Shown: one piece after another, positions 51,812-60,835 of the stretch
Position numbering within the stretch: the first letter of the stretch is position 1
Layout: every line of letters begins with the position of its first letter
Source: Fibrisoma montanum
Lineage (GTDB): Bacteria; Bacteroidota; Bacteroidia; Cytophagales; Spirosomataceae
Length of the DNA stretch: 64,000 bases
Direction of reading: 5' to 3'
Assembly (NCBI RefSeq): GCF_003583365.1
Contig: NZ_QXED01000009.1
Coordinates: 186,001 to 250,000, forward strand
The notes under the pieces: generated by a model
The model's input: only the letters and a program-made list of their open reading frames with translations
What the model was told of the DNA's origin: nothing
The model's database searches: none
Made by a program: the position numbers and the translations under genes

Positions 51812-52930
51812 CTAGATAGCGCCACCCTTCACCTCGTTCCAGACCTCGTTGTAGCGCTTCCGCTCCTTGACGTACTGCCAGAAATTCAGCTTGTCGAAGT
51901 AGTACTGCGTGTTGTTCATCTGCGTCACCTCCTGTAGCTCCGGCGTCAGGAAGCGCGTAGCGCCGGGGTTCGCCACCGAGTAGTTGGTTACTTCGGCTAC
52001 TTTAGCCATGTTCTCGGGAGCCGTGATGTAATCGATCCACGCCATAGCCAGGTCCTTATTAGCCGTGTTTTTGGTAATCATCAGCCGGTCGATCCAGCCC
52101 GTTGCGCCTTCCTGGGGAATGATGCCTTTCACGTTCATACCCTCTTTTTTCAACGTAGCGGGTGTCAGCGGCCAACCGACGGCCATCACCACTTCCTTGT
52201 TTTTCATGAGGTTATCAAGTTCACCGGCCGTTACCCAGTACTTACGCACCTGCGGCTTCAGTTCCATCAGCTTTTTCTTGGCCTCCGCCAGTTGCTGCTC
52301 GTTCATCTTGTAGAGACCTCCCTTATCCTGCTTATCGTAACCAAGCATCATACCGGCCAGGTAAAGGCTCGAAATGTCATCCCAAAGCGCGATTTTACCT
52401 TTGTACTCGGGTTTAAGAAACTCGTTCCACGATTTGGGTTCGGTCTTCACTACGTCGGCATTGTACACCAGGTAGTCGGGTCCCCAGGTGAAGGGAACGC
52501 CGTAAGTTTCGCCGTTTTTCACAACGTCCTGCATCGACCGGAGTTTGTCGGCGAGGCTGTCGTAGTGAGCCACTTTCTTCAGATCGATAGGCTGCACCAG
52601 ATCGCGCTCCACCAGCGCCTGGGCCATGTCGGGCGAGGGCGTTACGATGTCATACACATCGCCACCACCGGCGGTCAGCTTGGCAATCAGTTCGTCGGAC
52701 GAGCCGAAGTACGTTCCTTTAACCGTTACGCCGTATTTCTCTTCAAACGCCTTGGTAAACTTAGGATCGGCGTAGCCTTCCCAGCACAGAATATTGAGGG
52801 TTTTGCCTTTAAAGTCGGCCGTATTGACGGCCGTTGATTCAGAAGAACCCTCTTTTTTCTCACCGCCACCGCAATTCCAGAGTGTTACGGCGGTAGCCAG
52901 CGTCAGGGCCGAAAGCAGCAGTTTTTTCAT
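51812..52930 (-). CDS. potD: Spermidine/putrescine-binding lipoprotein PotD
   Basis: 372 residues. The lipoprotein signal ends at Cys20 (LWNC), followed by a Gly/Glu/Lys/Ser linker. The binding-protein fold shows LNILCWEGYADPKFTKAFEEKYG and YDIVTPSPDMAQALVERDLVQPID; the Trp, Glu, Tyr and Asp residues match the usual diamine-binding pocket of PotD/PotF proteins, though spermidine versus putrescine cannot be told. As a Gram-negative lipoprotein it would be held at the inner membrane, next to PotBC. It follows the Lrp-type regulator gene by 18 bases. Confidence 0.92.
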   Translation of the reverse strand: MKKLLLSALTLATAVTLWNCGGGEKKEGSSESTAVNTADFKGKTLNILCWEGYADPKFTKAFEEKYGVTVKGTYFGSSDELIAKLTAGGGDVYDIVTPSPDMAQALVERDLVQPIDLKKVAHYDSLADKLRSMQDVVKNGETYGVPFTWGPDYLVYNADVVKTEPKSWNEFLKPEYKGKIALWDDISSLYLAGMMLGYDKQDKGGLYKMNEQQLAEAKKKLMELKPQVRKYWVTAGELDNLMKNKEVVMAVGWPLTPATLKKEGMNVKGIIPQEGATGWIDRLMITKNTANKDLAMAWIDYITAPENMAKVAEVTNYSVANPGATRFLTPELQEVTQMNNTQYYFDKLNFWQYVKERKRYNEVWNEVKGGAI

Positions 52931-52948
52931 GGTGTTCGTGTATGGTTT

Positions 52949-53449
52949 TTAGGGATTATGATTCTGAATCAAAGACAACTCCGGCTGGCCCCATTTGTAC
53001 ACTTTCAGGTACATGATGGTTTCGGTTTTGCGAACGCCCGCAATCGTATGAATGCGCTCGTTCATCAAATCCAGCAAATGGTTGTTGTCGCGGCACATTA
53101 CGTTGACTTCCAGATCAAACTCACCCGTCCGCATGGCTAAAAAGCTGACTTCGGGTAATTCCGCAATTTGTTTCGCAATCCGCTGTACGCCCTCCACACT
53201 GTCTACCTGCACGAGAATACTGGCGTAGGCGTTAAACCCTACCTTGTTCGGATCAACCCGTCCGATGATCTTCAGAATACCCTTTTCAACCAGATTTACG
53301 TAACGCTTACTGACCGTACTGACCGCTATACCCAGCCGCCGGGCAATATCGGAAAACGACTCCCGCCCATCACGCTGCAACGACTGCATGAGTTGAAAAT
53401 CAACCTCATCGGGCTTATAGTTATCATTATCTCCGTTGAACAACTGCAT
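52949..53449 (-). CDS. Lrp/AsnC family transcriptional regulator of the polyamine operon
   Basis: 166 residues. The N-terminal winged HTH (about 15-65) contains DIARRLGIAVSTVSKRYVNLVEKGI, and the C-terminal RAM/AsnC ligand-binding domain (about 80-155) contains AMRTGEFDLEVNVMCRDNNHLLDLM. Lrp-type proteins form octamers or dimers that respond to amino acids or amines and bind A+T-rich palindromes. It is the first gene of an eight-gene operon running through potDBCA to gabT. Three such palindromes lie just upstream (see 53479-53550), suggesting self-control in response to an amine. Confidence 0.92.
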   Translation of the reverse strand: MQLFNGDNDNYKPDEVDFQLMQSLQRDGRESFSDIARRLGIAVSTVSKRYVNLVEKGILKIIGRVDPNKVGFNAYASILVQVDSVEGVQRIAKQIAELPEVSFLAMRTGEFDLEVNVMCRDNNHLLDLMNERIHTIAGVRKTETIMYLKVYKWGQPELSLIQNHNP

Positions 53450-53478
53450 CCGAACGATTTACTGCACAGCAAATAATT

Positions 53479-53550
53479 TCAAAATTTTTTTGATTGTCAA
53501 TAACCAAATCGAAAAATTTTCGATACGAGCCTGACAAATAAAAAATTTGT
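53479..53550. promoter_or_regulatory. Three A+T-rich palindromes upstream of the Lrp-type gene
   Basis: TCAAAATTTTTTTGA (53479-53493), ATCGAAAAATTTTCGAT (53508-53524) and ACAAATAAAAAATTTGT (53534-53550) are each perfect palindromes of 15-17 bases with centres 30 and 26 bases apart. They lie 30 to 101 bases before the regulator start. Array spacing of about two to three DNA turns fits cooperative binding by an Lrp octamer. Confidence 0.55.
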
Positions 53551-53762
53551 GCGCTTGACCTTGAGCGTACCCTGCGGCTTCAACCCCTTCGACGCCACGG
53601 CCGAGGCTCTTGCCGCCCGCGAATGAGCTGACATGCTTCGCCACAGCGCAAGGGCGGCAAAATGGCCGCTGAGTGAAGTCCGTGCTTCTACGCCCGACTT
53701 TTTTGTAACATTGTCGGTAGTATTTCGGTATAATTTTCAGTACCAATCGACCAGAAGCTGCG

Positions 53763-55826
53763 ATGAGCACACCAACCACGGCTAAGAAGCCGACTAAAAA
53801 ACGCGCTCCCCAGTCCAACGCTGAGCTTGCTCTTCAGACCACACTGTCCGGTATTCAGGGGCAGCAACGCGTTGTCATCGAGCACGTGGCACCCGAGATT
53901 GACGGCGGGCGCTTTCCCATCAAAGCCGTACCGGGTGATGTTATAGCCGTTGAAGCCGACATTTTTGCGGATGGCCACGACTACCTGGCCGCCCGGCTCC
54001 TCTATAAGCACATCGAGGACGGCACCTGGCAGGAAACGGCTATGGCGCTGATCATCAACGACCGCTGGGGCGGTGCTTTTGTGGTGGAGAAACAGGGGCT
54101 GTACCACTATACCATCGAAGCGTGGGTCGACCATCCGGCGTCGTGGCAGCACGAGATTCACCTGAAAGTGGCCGACGGGCAGCGCATCACGAGCGAACTC
54201 CTGGCCGGAGCAACCTACGTCGAAGGCATGGCGCAGCGGGCTGGCCGACAGGCCGGTAACGCCCATGATGAAGCTGAACTGTATCGAATTGCAACCCTGT
54301 TTCGTACCGGCTCGGCCGAAGGCGAGGGCGACAACTACAACGAAGCCGTTTCGTTTGCGGAAAGCGAACAGTTTCTGCACTACGCCCATCTGTACCCGGA
54401 ACGCCAGTATCCGACCCGCTACGCACCCGAGCTGGCCGTTGATGTGGATCGCCCGCGGGCCGGGTTCAGCACCTGGTACTGCCTGTTTCCGCGGTCGGCT
54501 TCGCGCGAGGTAGGCCGCCACGGTACTTTCCGGGATGTTGAAGCGCTGCTGCCGCGCATTTCGGGCATGAGCTTCGACGTATTGTACCTGCCGCCGATTC
54601 ATCCCATCGGCACGTCGCACCGCAAGGGCAAAAACAATTCGGTCGTGTCGCAGCCGGGCGATCCGGGCGTTCCGTACGGGATCGGCTCGGAGCTGGGCGG
54701 GCACGATGCGATTCACCCCGAACTGGGCACACTGGACGATTTCAAGCATCTGATCGCCGTCGCCAAAAACTACGGTATGGAGGTAGCGATGGACCTGGCC
54801 ATTCAGTGTTCGCCCGATCACCCCTGGGCCAAAGAACACCCCGAATGGTTTAAAAAGCGCCCGGACGGCACAATTCAGTACGCCGAAAATCCGCCGAAGA
54901 AGTACCAGGATATTTATCCCGTTTATTTCGAAACCGAAGACTGGCAGAACCTCTGGCTGGAACTCCGGCGCGTACTGCTGCTCTGGGGCGAATGGGGCGT
55001 TCGGATGATCCGCGTCGACAACCCGCATACCAAACCATTTGCGTTCTGGGAGTGGATCATCGCCGAAGTAAAGAAAGTGTATCCCGACATGATCTTCCTG
55101 TCGGAAGCCTTCACCAAACCCAAGGTGATGCAGGAACTGGCCAAGCGGGGTTTTGCGCATTCATACACGTACTACACCTGGCGCAACAACAAGCAGGAGC
55201 TGCAGGAGTACCTGACCGAACTGACGCAGAGCGAGATGAAGTACTACTTCCGCCCGAACTTCTGGCCGACCACCCACGACATCAATCCTTATAGCCTGCA
55301 GGGTGGTCATGAGCCGCAGTTCCTGATCCGCTATTTCCTGGCCGCTACGTTGTCGAGTAACTACGGCATCTACGGCCCGTCATTCGAACTGATGGAGCAC
55401 ATCCCGTTCCCGAATAAAGAGGAATACCTGAACTCCGAGAAATACGAAGTTCGCTACTGGGACTGGGACAAAACCAACAAACTGACGTACCTGATTGGCC
55501 TGACCAATCGCATCCGGAAAGAAAACCCGGCCTTGCAGAAGACCAGCAACATCACATTCTGTACCGTCAGCGACGATGCCATCATGGCCTACGTGAAAGT
55601 GGCCGAAAACAACCGTCTGCTCACGGTGGTCAACACCGACGCCTACAGCCGCCGGGCGGGGATGGTGCAGGTGCCGATCTGGGAGCTGAACATACAGCCG
55701 GACCAGCCGTATGTGGTCTACGATCTGCTTACGGGGGCTTACTACACCTGGCGCGGTGAGTGGAACTACGTCGAACTGGACCCCTATACTTTGCCGATGC
55801 ACCTGTTCCGGATCGACCTGCTGTAG
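53763..55826 (+). CDS. glgE: Alpha-1,4-glucan:maltose-1-phosphate maltosyltransferase GlgE
   Basis: 687 residues, the usual length for GlgE (GH13 subfamily 3). After a polar Lys/Pro-rich start comes the N-terminal dimer domain, then the barrel. Segments are FSTWYCLFPRSASRE, FDVLYLPPIHPIG, the nucleophile Asp in MIRVDNPHTKPF and the acid/base Glu in IFLSEAFTKP. GlgE extends alpha-1,4-glucan with maltosyl units from maltose-1-phosphate. The maltokinase gene that makes this donor follows after 132 bases. The gene is divergent from the polyamine operon across 313 bases. Confidence 0.95.
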   Translation: MSTPTTAKKPTKKRAPQSNAELALQTTLSGIQGQQRVVIEHVAPEIDGGRFPIKAVPGDVIAVEADIFADGHDYLAARLLYKHIEDGTWQETAMALIINDRWGGAFVVEKQGLYHYTIEAWVDHPASWQHEIHLKVADGQRITSELLAGATYVEGMAQRAGRQAGNAHDEAELYRIATLFRTGSAEGEGDNYNEAVSFAESEQFLHYAHLYPERQYPTRYAPELAVDVDRPRAGFSTWYCLFPRSASREVGRHGTFRDVEALLPRISGMSFDVLYLPPIHPIGTSHRKGKNNSVVSQPGDPGVPYGIGSELGGHDAIHPELGTLDDFKHLIAVAKNYGMEVAMDLAIQCSPDHPWAKEHPEWFKKRPDGTIQYAENPPKKYQDIYPVYFETEDWQNLWLELRRVLLLWGEWGVRMIRVDNPHTKPFAFWEWIIAEVKKVYPDMIFLSEAFTKPKVMQELAKRGFAHSYTYYTWRNNKQELQEYLTELTQSEMKYYFRPNFWPTTHDINPYSLQGGHEPQFLIRYFLAATLSSNYGIYGPSFELMEHIPFPNKEEYLNSEKYEVRYWDWDKTNKLTYLIGLTNRIRKENPALQKTSNITFCTVSDDAIMAYVKVAENNRLLTVVNTDAYSRRAGMVQVPIWELNIQPDQPYVVYDLLTGAYYTWRGEWNYVELDPYTLPMHLFRIDLL

Positions 55827-55844
55827 GTGTTCTGGAAAGGGTTT

Positions 55845-55880
55845 CCATGACGCCCGGCTTCTACAAACCGGGCGTCATGG
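55845..55880. other. Hairpin between glgE and maltokinase
   Basis: CCATGACGCCCGG (55845-55857) and CCGGGCGTCATGG (55868-55880) pair perfectly around 10 bases. No T tract follows, so it is more likely an RNA-stability or processing element within the operon than a full terminator. Confidence 0.6.
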
Positions 55881-55958
55881 CTAACAAGGGCCGTGAACCG
55901 TTAGTTGTATGTTCAGTTGTTGTGACTTTACACGTATGTGTTTTCCTACTCAATGCTT

Positions 55959-57626
55959 ATGTCCTCTCAGCCCCTAACCTCATCAACTACCTGGTCTACC
56001 CTCGCCGATGACGCTACGTTCTGGCCGGCGCTGGCCGATACCCTGTTACCTTCCTACGTCAACACCTGCCGCTGGTTTGCGGGGAAAGCCCGGCATCAGG
56101 CCGGTTTTTCGATTCCGGTGGTGCATACGCTCCCCCTTCCAGGCCAGACCGACGAACCCGATTTCGCGTATCTGCTGATTCTGGAAGCCCGCTATACCGA
56201 CGGCGAGCCGGAGCGGTACCTGCTGCCGGTGTCGTTCGTGGCCGACCATACCGCGCATCAACTGCCGTTTCGGCTGGCCGACGTGCCCGACAAAGGGCGG
56301 ATTGGTGAGGCCGTGCTGGGCAATTCGCCCGGTGTGCTGATCGACGCTATTTACGACGACCGGTTCCGGCAACTGTTGTTTGCGGCCATCCACGACGACC
56401 GGCGTATGCCGCAGCCGGACGGGCAGTTGGTTTTCAACCGCGGGAAAGGACTGGAGGACGGCGATAACACACTGCCGTCGCGGGTGCTGCCGGTCGATTC
56501 GAGCAATTCGGCGATGGTATTCGGCGATAAATATTTCATGAAACTATACCGCAAACTCTTCCAGGAAACCAACCCGGAGGTGGAAATGGTGGCGTTTCTG
56601 ACCGAAGAGGGTGGGTTTACGCATATTCCGGCCTTTGGAGGCAGCATCGTGTGGCAGCGCCCCGACACGGCCGATGTTACACTGGGCATGGTGCAGCGCA
56701 TGGTACCCAATGACAAGGACAGCTGGATGCAGACCGGCGATTACCTCAATGATTTCCTGTACGCCGTTCCCAACCGGATGTTTGCCATTCGGGAGGATGT
56801 GTTTGACCGGGTCGAGCTGCTCGGCAAGCGAACCGGCGAGATGCACTGCAGTCTGTATAAGCCCGGTACTGAGCCGGACTTTGCGCCCGAGCCGTTCACG
56901 GACGAGTACCGTACCTTCATTATCCGACGCCTGGAAAGCCTGCTCGAACGCCGGTATGCCCTGCTGGTCGACAATTACACGAAACTCGATCCGCTGGCGC
57001 AGCGGCAAGCGTGGGTGTTCATGGAAGCCAAAGAGATGATCGACCAGTTCATCGACGACTTTCGCACACGGCCGCTCAGTTCGCTACGGATTCGGATTCA
57101 CGGCGACTATCACCTCGGTCAGGTACTGGCAGCGGGCAACGACTTCGTTATCATCGACTTCGAAGGCGAACCCGAAAGCAGCATTTCCGACCGGAAAATC
57201 AAACATTCCCCCCTCAAGGACGTAGCCGGGATGATCCGGTCGTACCACTACGCCGTGAGTGCCAAGCTGTTCAACTCTTCGGAAACGGAGGGCATCGATC
57301 CGGCGCATTTGCAGCGCGTGTCCGACCGCTGGTTCTACCTGATTCGGGATACGTTTCTGAATGCCTACCTCGATACGTTCGGCACACCACACCCGCTGTT
57401 CAAAAACAACAGCGAAGTCAACTTTCTGTTGCTGGTGTATCTCCTCGAAAAGGCCGTATACGAACTTGGCTACGAGATCAGTTACCGGCCTTCGTGGGTC
57501 AAGATTCCGCTTAAGGGCATCATCGACGTCATCCGTGAAATCGAGAAAATCCGCCTGAGCGACATGGGCCATGTTGAGGAAATCCCGATGCTCCAGACGG
57601 GTTTGCTGACGGACAAGAGTGTATGA
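55959..57626 (+). CDS. Maltokinase (Mak/Pep2-like)
   Basis: 555 residues from the ATG at 55959; an ATG at 55953 and a GTG at 55938 are in frame and cannot be excluded. The fold is that of the aminoglycoside-phosphotransferase-like maltokinases. It shows RWFAGKARH near the start, YFMKLYRKLFQETNPEVEMV with the ATP-binding Lys, RIHGDYHLGQVL with the catalytic Asp, and FVIIDFEGEPESSISDRKIKHSPLKDVAGM with the metal-binding Asp. It phosphorylates maltose to maltose-1-phosphate for GlgE. In many genomes this domain is fused to trehalose synthase; here it stands alone. Confidence 0.9.
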   Translation: MSSQPLTSSTTWSTLADDATFWPALADTLLPSYVNTCRWFAGKARHQAGFSIPVVHTLPLPGQTDEPDFAYLLILEARYTDGEPERYLLPVSFVADHTAHQLPFRLADVPDKGRIGEAVLGNSPGVLIDAIYDDRFRQLLFAAIHDDRRMPQPDGQLVFNRGKGLEDGDNTLPSRVLPVDSSNSAMVFGDKYFMKLYRKLFQETNPEVEMVAFLTEEGGFTHIPAFGGSIVWQRPDTADVTLGMVQRMVPNDKDSWMQTGDYLNDFLYAVPNRMFAIREDVFDRVELLGKRTGEMHCSLYKPGTEPDFAPEPFTDEYRTFIIRRLESLLERRYALLVDNYTKLDPLAQRQAWVFMEAKEMIDQFIDDFRTRPLSSLRIRIHGDYHLGQVLAAGNDFVIIDFEGEPESSISDRKIKHSPLKDVAGMIRSYHYAVSAKLFNSSETEGIDPAHLQRVSDRWFYLIRDTFLNAYLDTFGTPHPLFKNNSEVNFLLLVYLLEKAVYELGYEISYRPSWVKIPLKGIIDVIREIEKIRLSDMGHVEEIPMLQTGLLTDKSV

Positions 57627-57670
57627 CGCGCCAAACGTAGTGTAACCGTGAGTTACAGGTAACTGCATAG

Positions 57671-57713
57671 CCTTTTTTGTCATCCCTTCTGGCGTCGGGA
57701 TGACAAAAAAAGG
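57671..57713. repeat. Dispersed palindrome, copy 2 (TTTTTGTCATCCC type)
   Basis: CCTTTTTTGTCATCCC and GGGATGACAAAAAAAGG enclose the 10-base loop TTCTGGCGTC, differing at one base from the loop at 12119-12128. It lies 45 bases after the maltokinase stop and probably ends that transcript. Confidence 0.75.
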
Positions 57714-57827
57714 CCGGTTTTAATCTTCAGAGAGCCGTCAACAATCCGGTATTTCGGTCAGGTCAGGAGATAGCCTTCCCGTTTTTGACGTATCGTTGGC
57801 GCATAATTCACGGGTTTAACGGCCGAT

Positions 57828-57894
57828 GTTTGTAGTTCGGGCCTGAAGTTCGTAGTTTGACAGGCGAGCCCTTCGCCCGGCTCGAACGACAAAC
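57828..57894. repeat. Inverted repeat related to 48883-48960
   Basis: GTTTGTAGTTCG (57828-57839) and CGAACGACAAAC (57883-57894) match at 11 of 12 positions. The interior contains TTCGTAGTTTGA, which also occurs inside the copy at 48883-48960. It ends 15 bases before the SDR gene. Confidence 0.5.
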
Positions 57895-57908
57895 GCTACT
57901 CTAAACTC

Positions 57909-58742
57909 ATGACACCTTTTGAGAACGCAACCGTTATCATCACCGGGGCTGGTTCCGGCATTGGCCGTCAGCTTACCATCCAGGCCGCAGCCCAGGGCGC
58001 TCAGGTTATCGCTACCGATGTGAACGAAGCCGGCCTGGCCGAAACCGCCCGCCTGGCCGGCGACAATGTAGAAACCCAGCCGCTCGACGTATCAGACCCA
58101 ACCGCCATTCGGCTCTTCGCCGAAGAAACCCTCCCTACCCTCGACGACCGACTGCTGATTCTGGTCAACAACGCAGGGGTAGCCCTGGGCAGCGGGCCGT
58201 TTGCCGAAACTGAACTGGATGATTTTGAGTGGCTGCTGAGTATCAACCTGTGGGGTGTTATCCGCATGACCAAAGCGTTTCTGCCTTATCTGATCATGCA
58301 GAACGAGGGCCACATCGTCAACGTATCGAGCGTGTTTGGTCTGGCCGGGGTGATGAACCAATCGGCCTACTGCACGGCCAAGTTCGGCGTCCGGGGCTTC
58401 ACCGACACGCTGCGCATGGAACTGATGGACACCAACATCGGCGTTACGTGCGTACATCCGGGCGGCATCAAAACCAATATTGCCACCAATGCCCGCATCG
58501 GCAGGAGCGGCTTCGTGACGGACGCGATGCACAAGCAGGGCGCCGTCAGTTTTGAAAAAGCCGCCCGCACAACCGCCGAAGCAGCCGCCCGCCAGATCTG
58601 GGAAGGGGTTCGGCGCAACAAAGCCCGCGTTCTGATTGGGGCCGACGCCCGCCAGATCGACTGGGTAACGCGTATGTTCCCAACCAGCTACGTCGGTATG
58701 ATTCGCGACCAGATGGAGAAGGCATTTAGTACGGGAGTTTGA
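57909..58742 (+). CDS. Short-chain dehydrogenase/reductase
   Basis: 277 residues. Classical SDR features are the cofactor loop TGAGSGIG (about 13-20), NNAG (about 90), the catalytic Ser in VNVSSVFGL and YCTAK (Tyr and Lys, about 158-162). Asp39 after the second strand (ATDVNEAG) favours NAD(H) over NADP(H). The substrate is unknown. The C-terminal GADARQIDWVTRMFPTSY is common in SDRs annotated as acyl-lipid or retinol-type, which is not enough to assign a reaction. No operon partner is evident. Confidence 0.88.
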   Translation: MTPFENATVIITGAGSGIGRQLTIQAAAQGAQVIATDVNEAGLAETARLAGDNVETQPLDVSDPTAIRLFAEETLPTLDDRLLILVNNAGVALGSGPFAETELDDFEWLLSINLWGVIRMTKAFLPYLIMQNEGHIVNVSSVFGLAGVMNQSAYCTAKFGVRGFTDTLRMELMDTNIGVTCVHPGGIKTNIATNARIGRSGFVTDAMHKQGAVSFEKAARTTAEAAARQIWEGVRRNKARVLIGADARQIDWVTRMFPTSYVGMIRDQMEKAFSTGV

Positions 58743-58848
58743 CGGTTAAGTAGGTTTCAAGTTCAAAGTTTGTATTTTCATGGTTTGAGCCGCGAGCTGT
58801 TAAGTCTGACAGCCGCTGAACCTGACTTGTAAACGTTGACCATCCGGC

Positions 58849-60219
58849 ATGACCAAACTACTACACCTTCTTTTCGTCCTCGGCACAACATGGGTTTTTG
58901 CCCAGGCACAGCCCCAACCCACCATCCTATCCGAACGGGAACGCGCCCGGGTAGTCGACGACATTCTGGAAGACCGCTTCACGAACCTGCTGCCACAGCT
59001 CATGCGTCGCGAAGGCATCGACATGTGGGTGATTATATCGCGGGAATACAACGAGGACCCCGTTCTGAAAACGATGCTGCCGTCGACCTGGCTGTCGGCC
59101 CGTCGGCGAACAATCATGGTCTTTTTCGACACCGGCAAGGAGCCGTCGGCCGATGCACCGGGGTCCGTCGAGAAGCTGGCCATTGCCCGCTACGACGTAG
59201 GCAATCTGCTCAAAGGCGCGTGGGACATCGACGTGCGGCCGAATCAATGGGACGCCCTGGTAGACATTATCCAGAAACGTAGTCCCAAAAAAATTGGCCT
59301 TAACATCTCCAGAAACTACGGTCATGCCGATGGGCTGAGCCATACGGAGTATGATGAATTTATGGCGAAACTGCCCGCCGACTTCCAGAAGCGCATCGTA
59401 CCGGCCGAACGACTGGCGGTCGGCTGGCTGGAAACCCGAACGGCGAAGGAACTGGCCATCTACCCGCTGATCTGCCGGTTGTCGCACCAGATCGTTCAGG
59501 AGGGCTTGTCCGAGCAGGTCATCCAGCCGGGCGTCACCACGACCGACGATGTTGTGTGGTGGTTCCGGCAGCGCATTACGGAACTCGGCCTCGACACCTG
59601 GTTCCACCCGACGGTAGACGTACAGCGGGCAGACGACAAGAAGTTCGACCACTTGCGCACGTTTGCCAAGCGGCCTTCGGGCGAAGTGATCATGCCCGGC
59701 GACCTGCTGCACGTCGACTTTGGCATTACGTACCTCCGCCTGAACACCGACCAGCAGCAGCACGCTTACGTGCTCCGCCCCGGCGAAACGGAGGTACCAA
59801 TGGCCATCCAGAATGCGTTTCAGCAGGGGAATCGGCTTCAGGACATTCTCACCGAACGCTTCCAGGCGGGCAAATCCGGCAATCAGTTGTTGAAAGAAGC
59901 CCTGGAGCAGGCCCAGAAGGAAGGCATCAAAGGGACAATTTACTCCCACCCCATTGGCGTGCATGGCCACGCGGCCGGCCCGACCATTGGCCTGTGGGAT
60001 CAGCAGAAAGGCGTTCCCGGCCCCGGCGACTACCCGTTATTCGCCAACACGGCCTACTCGATCGAACTGAATGCTGCGGTTGAGATTCCGGAATGGAAGA
60101 AAACCGTCAGGATCATGCTGGAAGAAGATGGTACGTTCGATGGTCAGCGCTTTCAATACATCGACGGCCGCCAGACCGAAATTTACACGATTCCCAGAAA
60201 GCTGGGGTATGTGAAGTAG
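58849..60219 (+). CDS. Secreted M24 family (creatinase/Xaa-Pro aminopeptidase-like) metallopeptidase
   Basis: 456 residues with a signal peptide (about 1-19, WVFAQ). An N-terminal creatinase-like domain (about 30-195) precedes the pita-bread M24 domain. Candidate metal ligands are in LLHVDFGITYLRLNTD (Asp), IGVHGHAAGPTIGLWD (His), SIELNAAVEIPEW (Glu) and IMLEEDGTFDG (Glu). The last 36 codons have a second, diverged copy at 61588-61698, showing that a related gene once stood nearby. The actual substrate (proline peptides or other) is not certain. Confidence 0.87.
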   Translation: MTKLLHLLFVLGTTWVFAQAQPQPTILSERERARVVDDILEDRFTNLLPQLMRREGIDMWVIISREYNEDPVLKTMLPSTWLSARRRTIMVFFDTGKEPSADAPGSVEKLAIARYDVGNLLKGAWDIDVRPNQWDALVDIIQKRSPKKIGLNISRNYGHADGLSHTEYDEFMAKLPADFQKRIVPAERLAVGWLETRTAKELAIYPLICRLSHQIVQEGLSEQVIQPGVTTTDDVVWWFRQRITELGLDTWFHPTVDVQRADDKKFDHLRTFAKRPSGEVIMPGDLLHVDFGITYLRLNTDQQQHAYVLRPGETEVPMAIQNAFQQGNRLQDILTERFQAGKSGNQLLKEALEQAQKEGIKGTIYSHPIGVHGHAAGPTIGLWDQQKGVPGPGDYPLFANTAYSIELNAAVEIPEWKKTVRIMLEEDGTFDGQRFQYIDGRQTEIYTIPRKLGYVK

Positions 60220-60306
60220 AGCTTGCTCCGATTCAAAACAACGTTTAGCGGCCTCTATATCATTACGTTAACATGGAAGCTATTTAGGATTGCATTCAGA
60301 GCGTGT

Positions 60307-60358
60307 TTTTTGTCATTCCGACGCAGCCGGCCGCCCGGCTGCGTCGGAATGACAAAAA
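60307..60358. repeat. Dispersed palindrome, copy 3, long form
   Basis: Perfect 24-base arms, beginning TTTTTGTCATTCCGACGC on the left (60307-60330) and ending in the inverted sequence at 60335-60358, around the loop CCGC. The GTCATTCC core relates it to the repeats at 12104 and 57671. It lies 87 bases after the M24 stop. Confidence 0.8.
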
Positions 60359-60405
60359 CGTCCGCTTCTTATTTTCTTTCCTTGAACCCTATACTGCTTC
60401 ATGAC

Positions 60406-60798
60406 ATGGTAATTAAGCACAAATACAGTGTAGTCGTAATCGTTCTTCTTGGCGTACTCCTGTATTTGAAGCAATGCAATGGATCTTCGTTTGACGTTGA
60501 CGACGTAGCTAAACGCCATAAATTCACCGTTAAGCCTACTAATTTCACTGTAACCATTGATGCTCCCGCTATCATCAGGGTGAAAGGCCACCTCGACGGC
60601 AAAGCAGTGGTCTTCATTCCCAATGGTACTCAAGACAGTAGCGGCCTACCAATTGGTAATGAGTTTTACACGCTGAAACTTCCTTCGGGCACTATCGATA
60701 AGCAAATGACCTGCGAAATGATACCGCAGGATTTTCCTTTGATTTACCAGCCAATAACCGCCAGTAAAGGCTCCCTGGTGATTGACGTTACTTTTTAA
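60406..60798 (+). CDS. Small exported or membrane-anchored protein of unknown function
   Basis: 130 residues from the ATG at 60406; the open frame extends upstream through the palindrome at 60307-60358, which makes the longer form unlikely. An N-terminal hydrophobic helix (about 7-22, YSVVVIVLLGVLLYL) ends at a Cys (KQC) that is a poor lipobox. The remainder is beta-rich. No family is recognised. Confidence 0.55.
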   Translation: MVIKHKYSVVVIVLLGVLLYLKQCNGSSFDVDDVAKRHKFTVKPTNFTVTIDAPAIIRVKGHLDGKAVVFIPNGTQDSSGLPIGNEFYTLKLPSGTIDKQMTCEMIPQDFPLIYQPITASKGSLVIDVTF

Positions 60799-60835
60799 TT
60801 GGGCGTTTCAGCAGTTGTAAGCTACGTGTTCACTT

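Noticed and set aside
53688-55160. A 490-codon open frame on the minus strand over glgE
   Set aside because: It is the antisense of the glgE coding sequence, which has full family motifs; the minus-strand protein has no recognisable domain. Long antisense frames are expected in G+C-rich genes with this codon bias.
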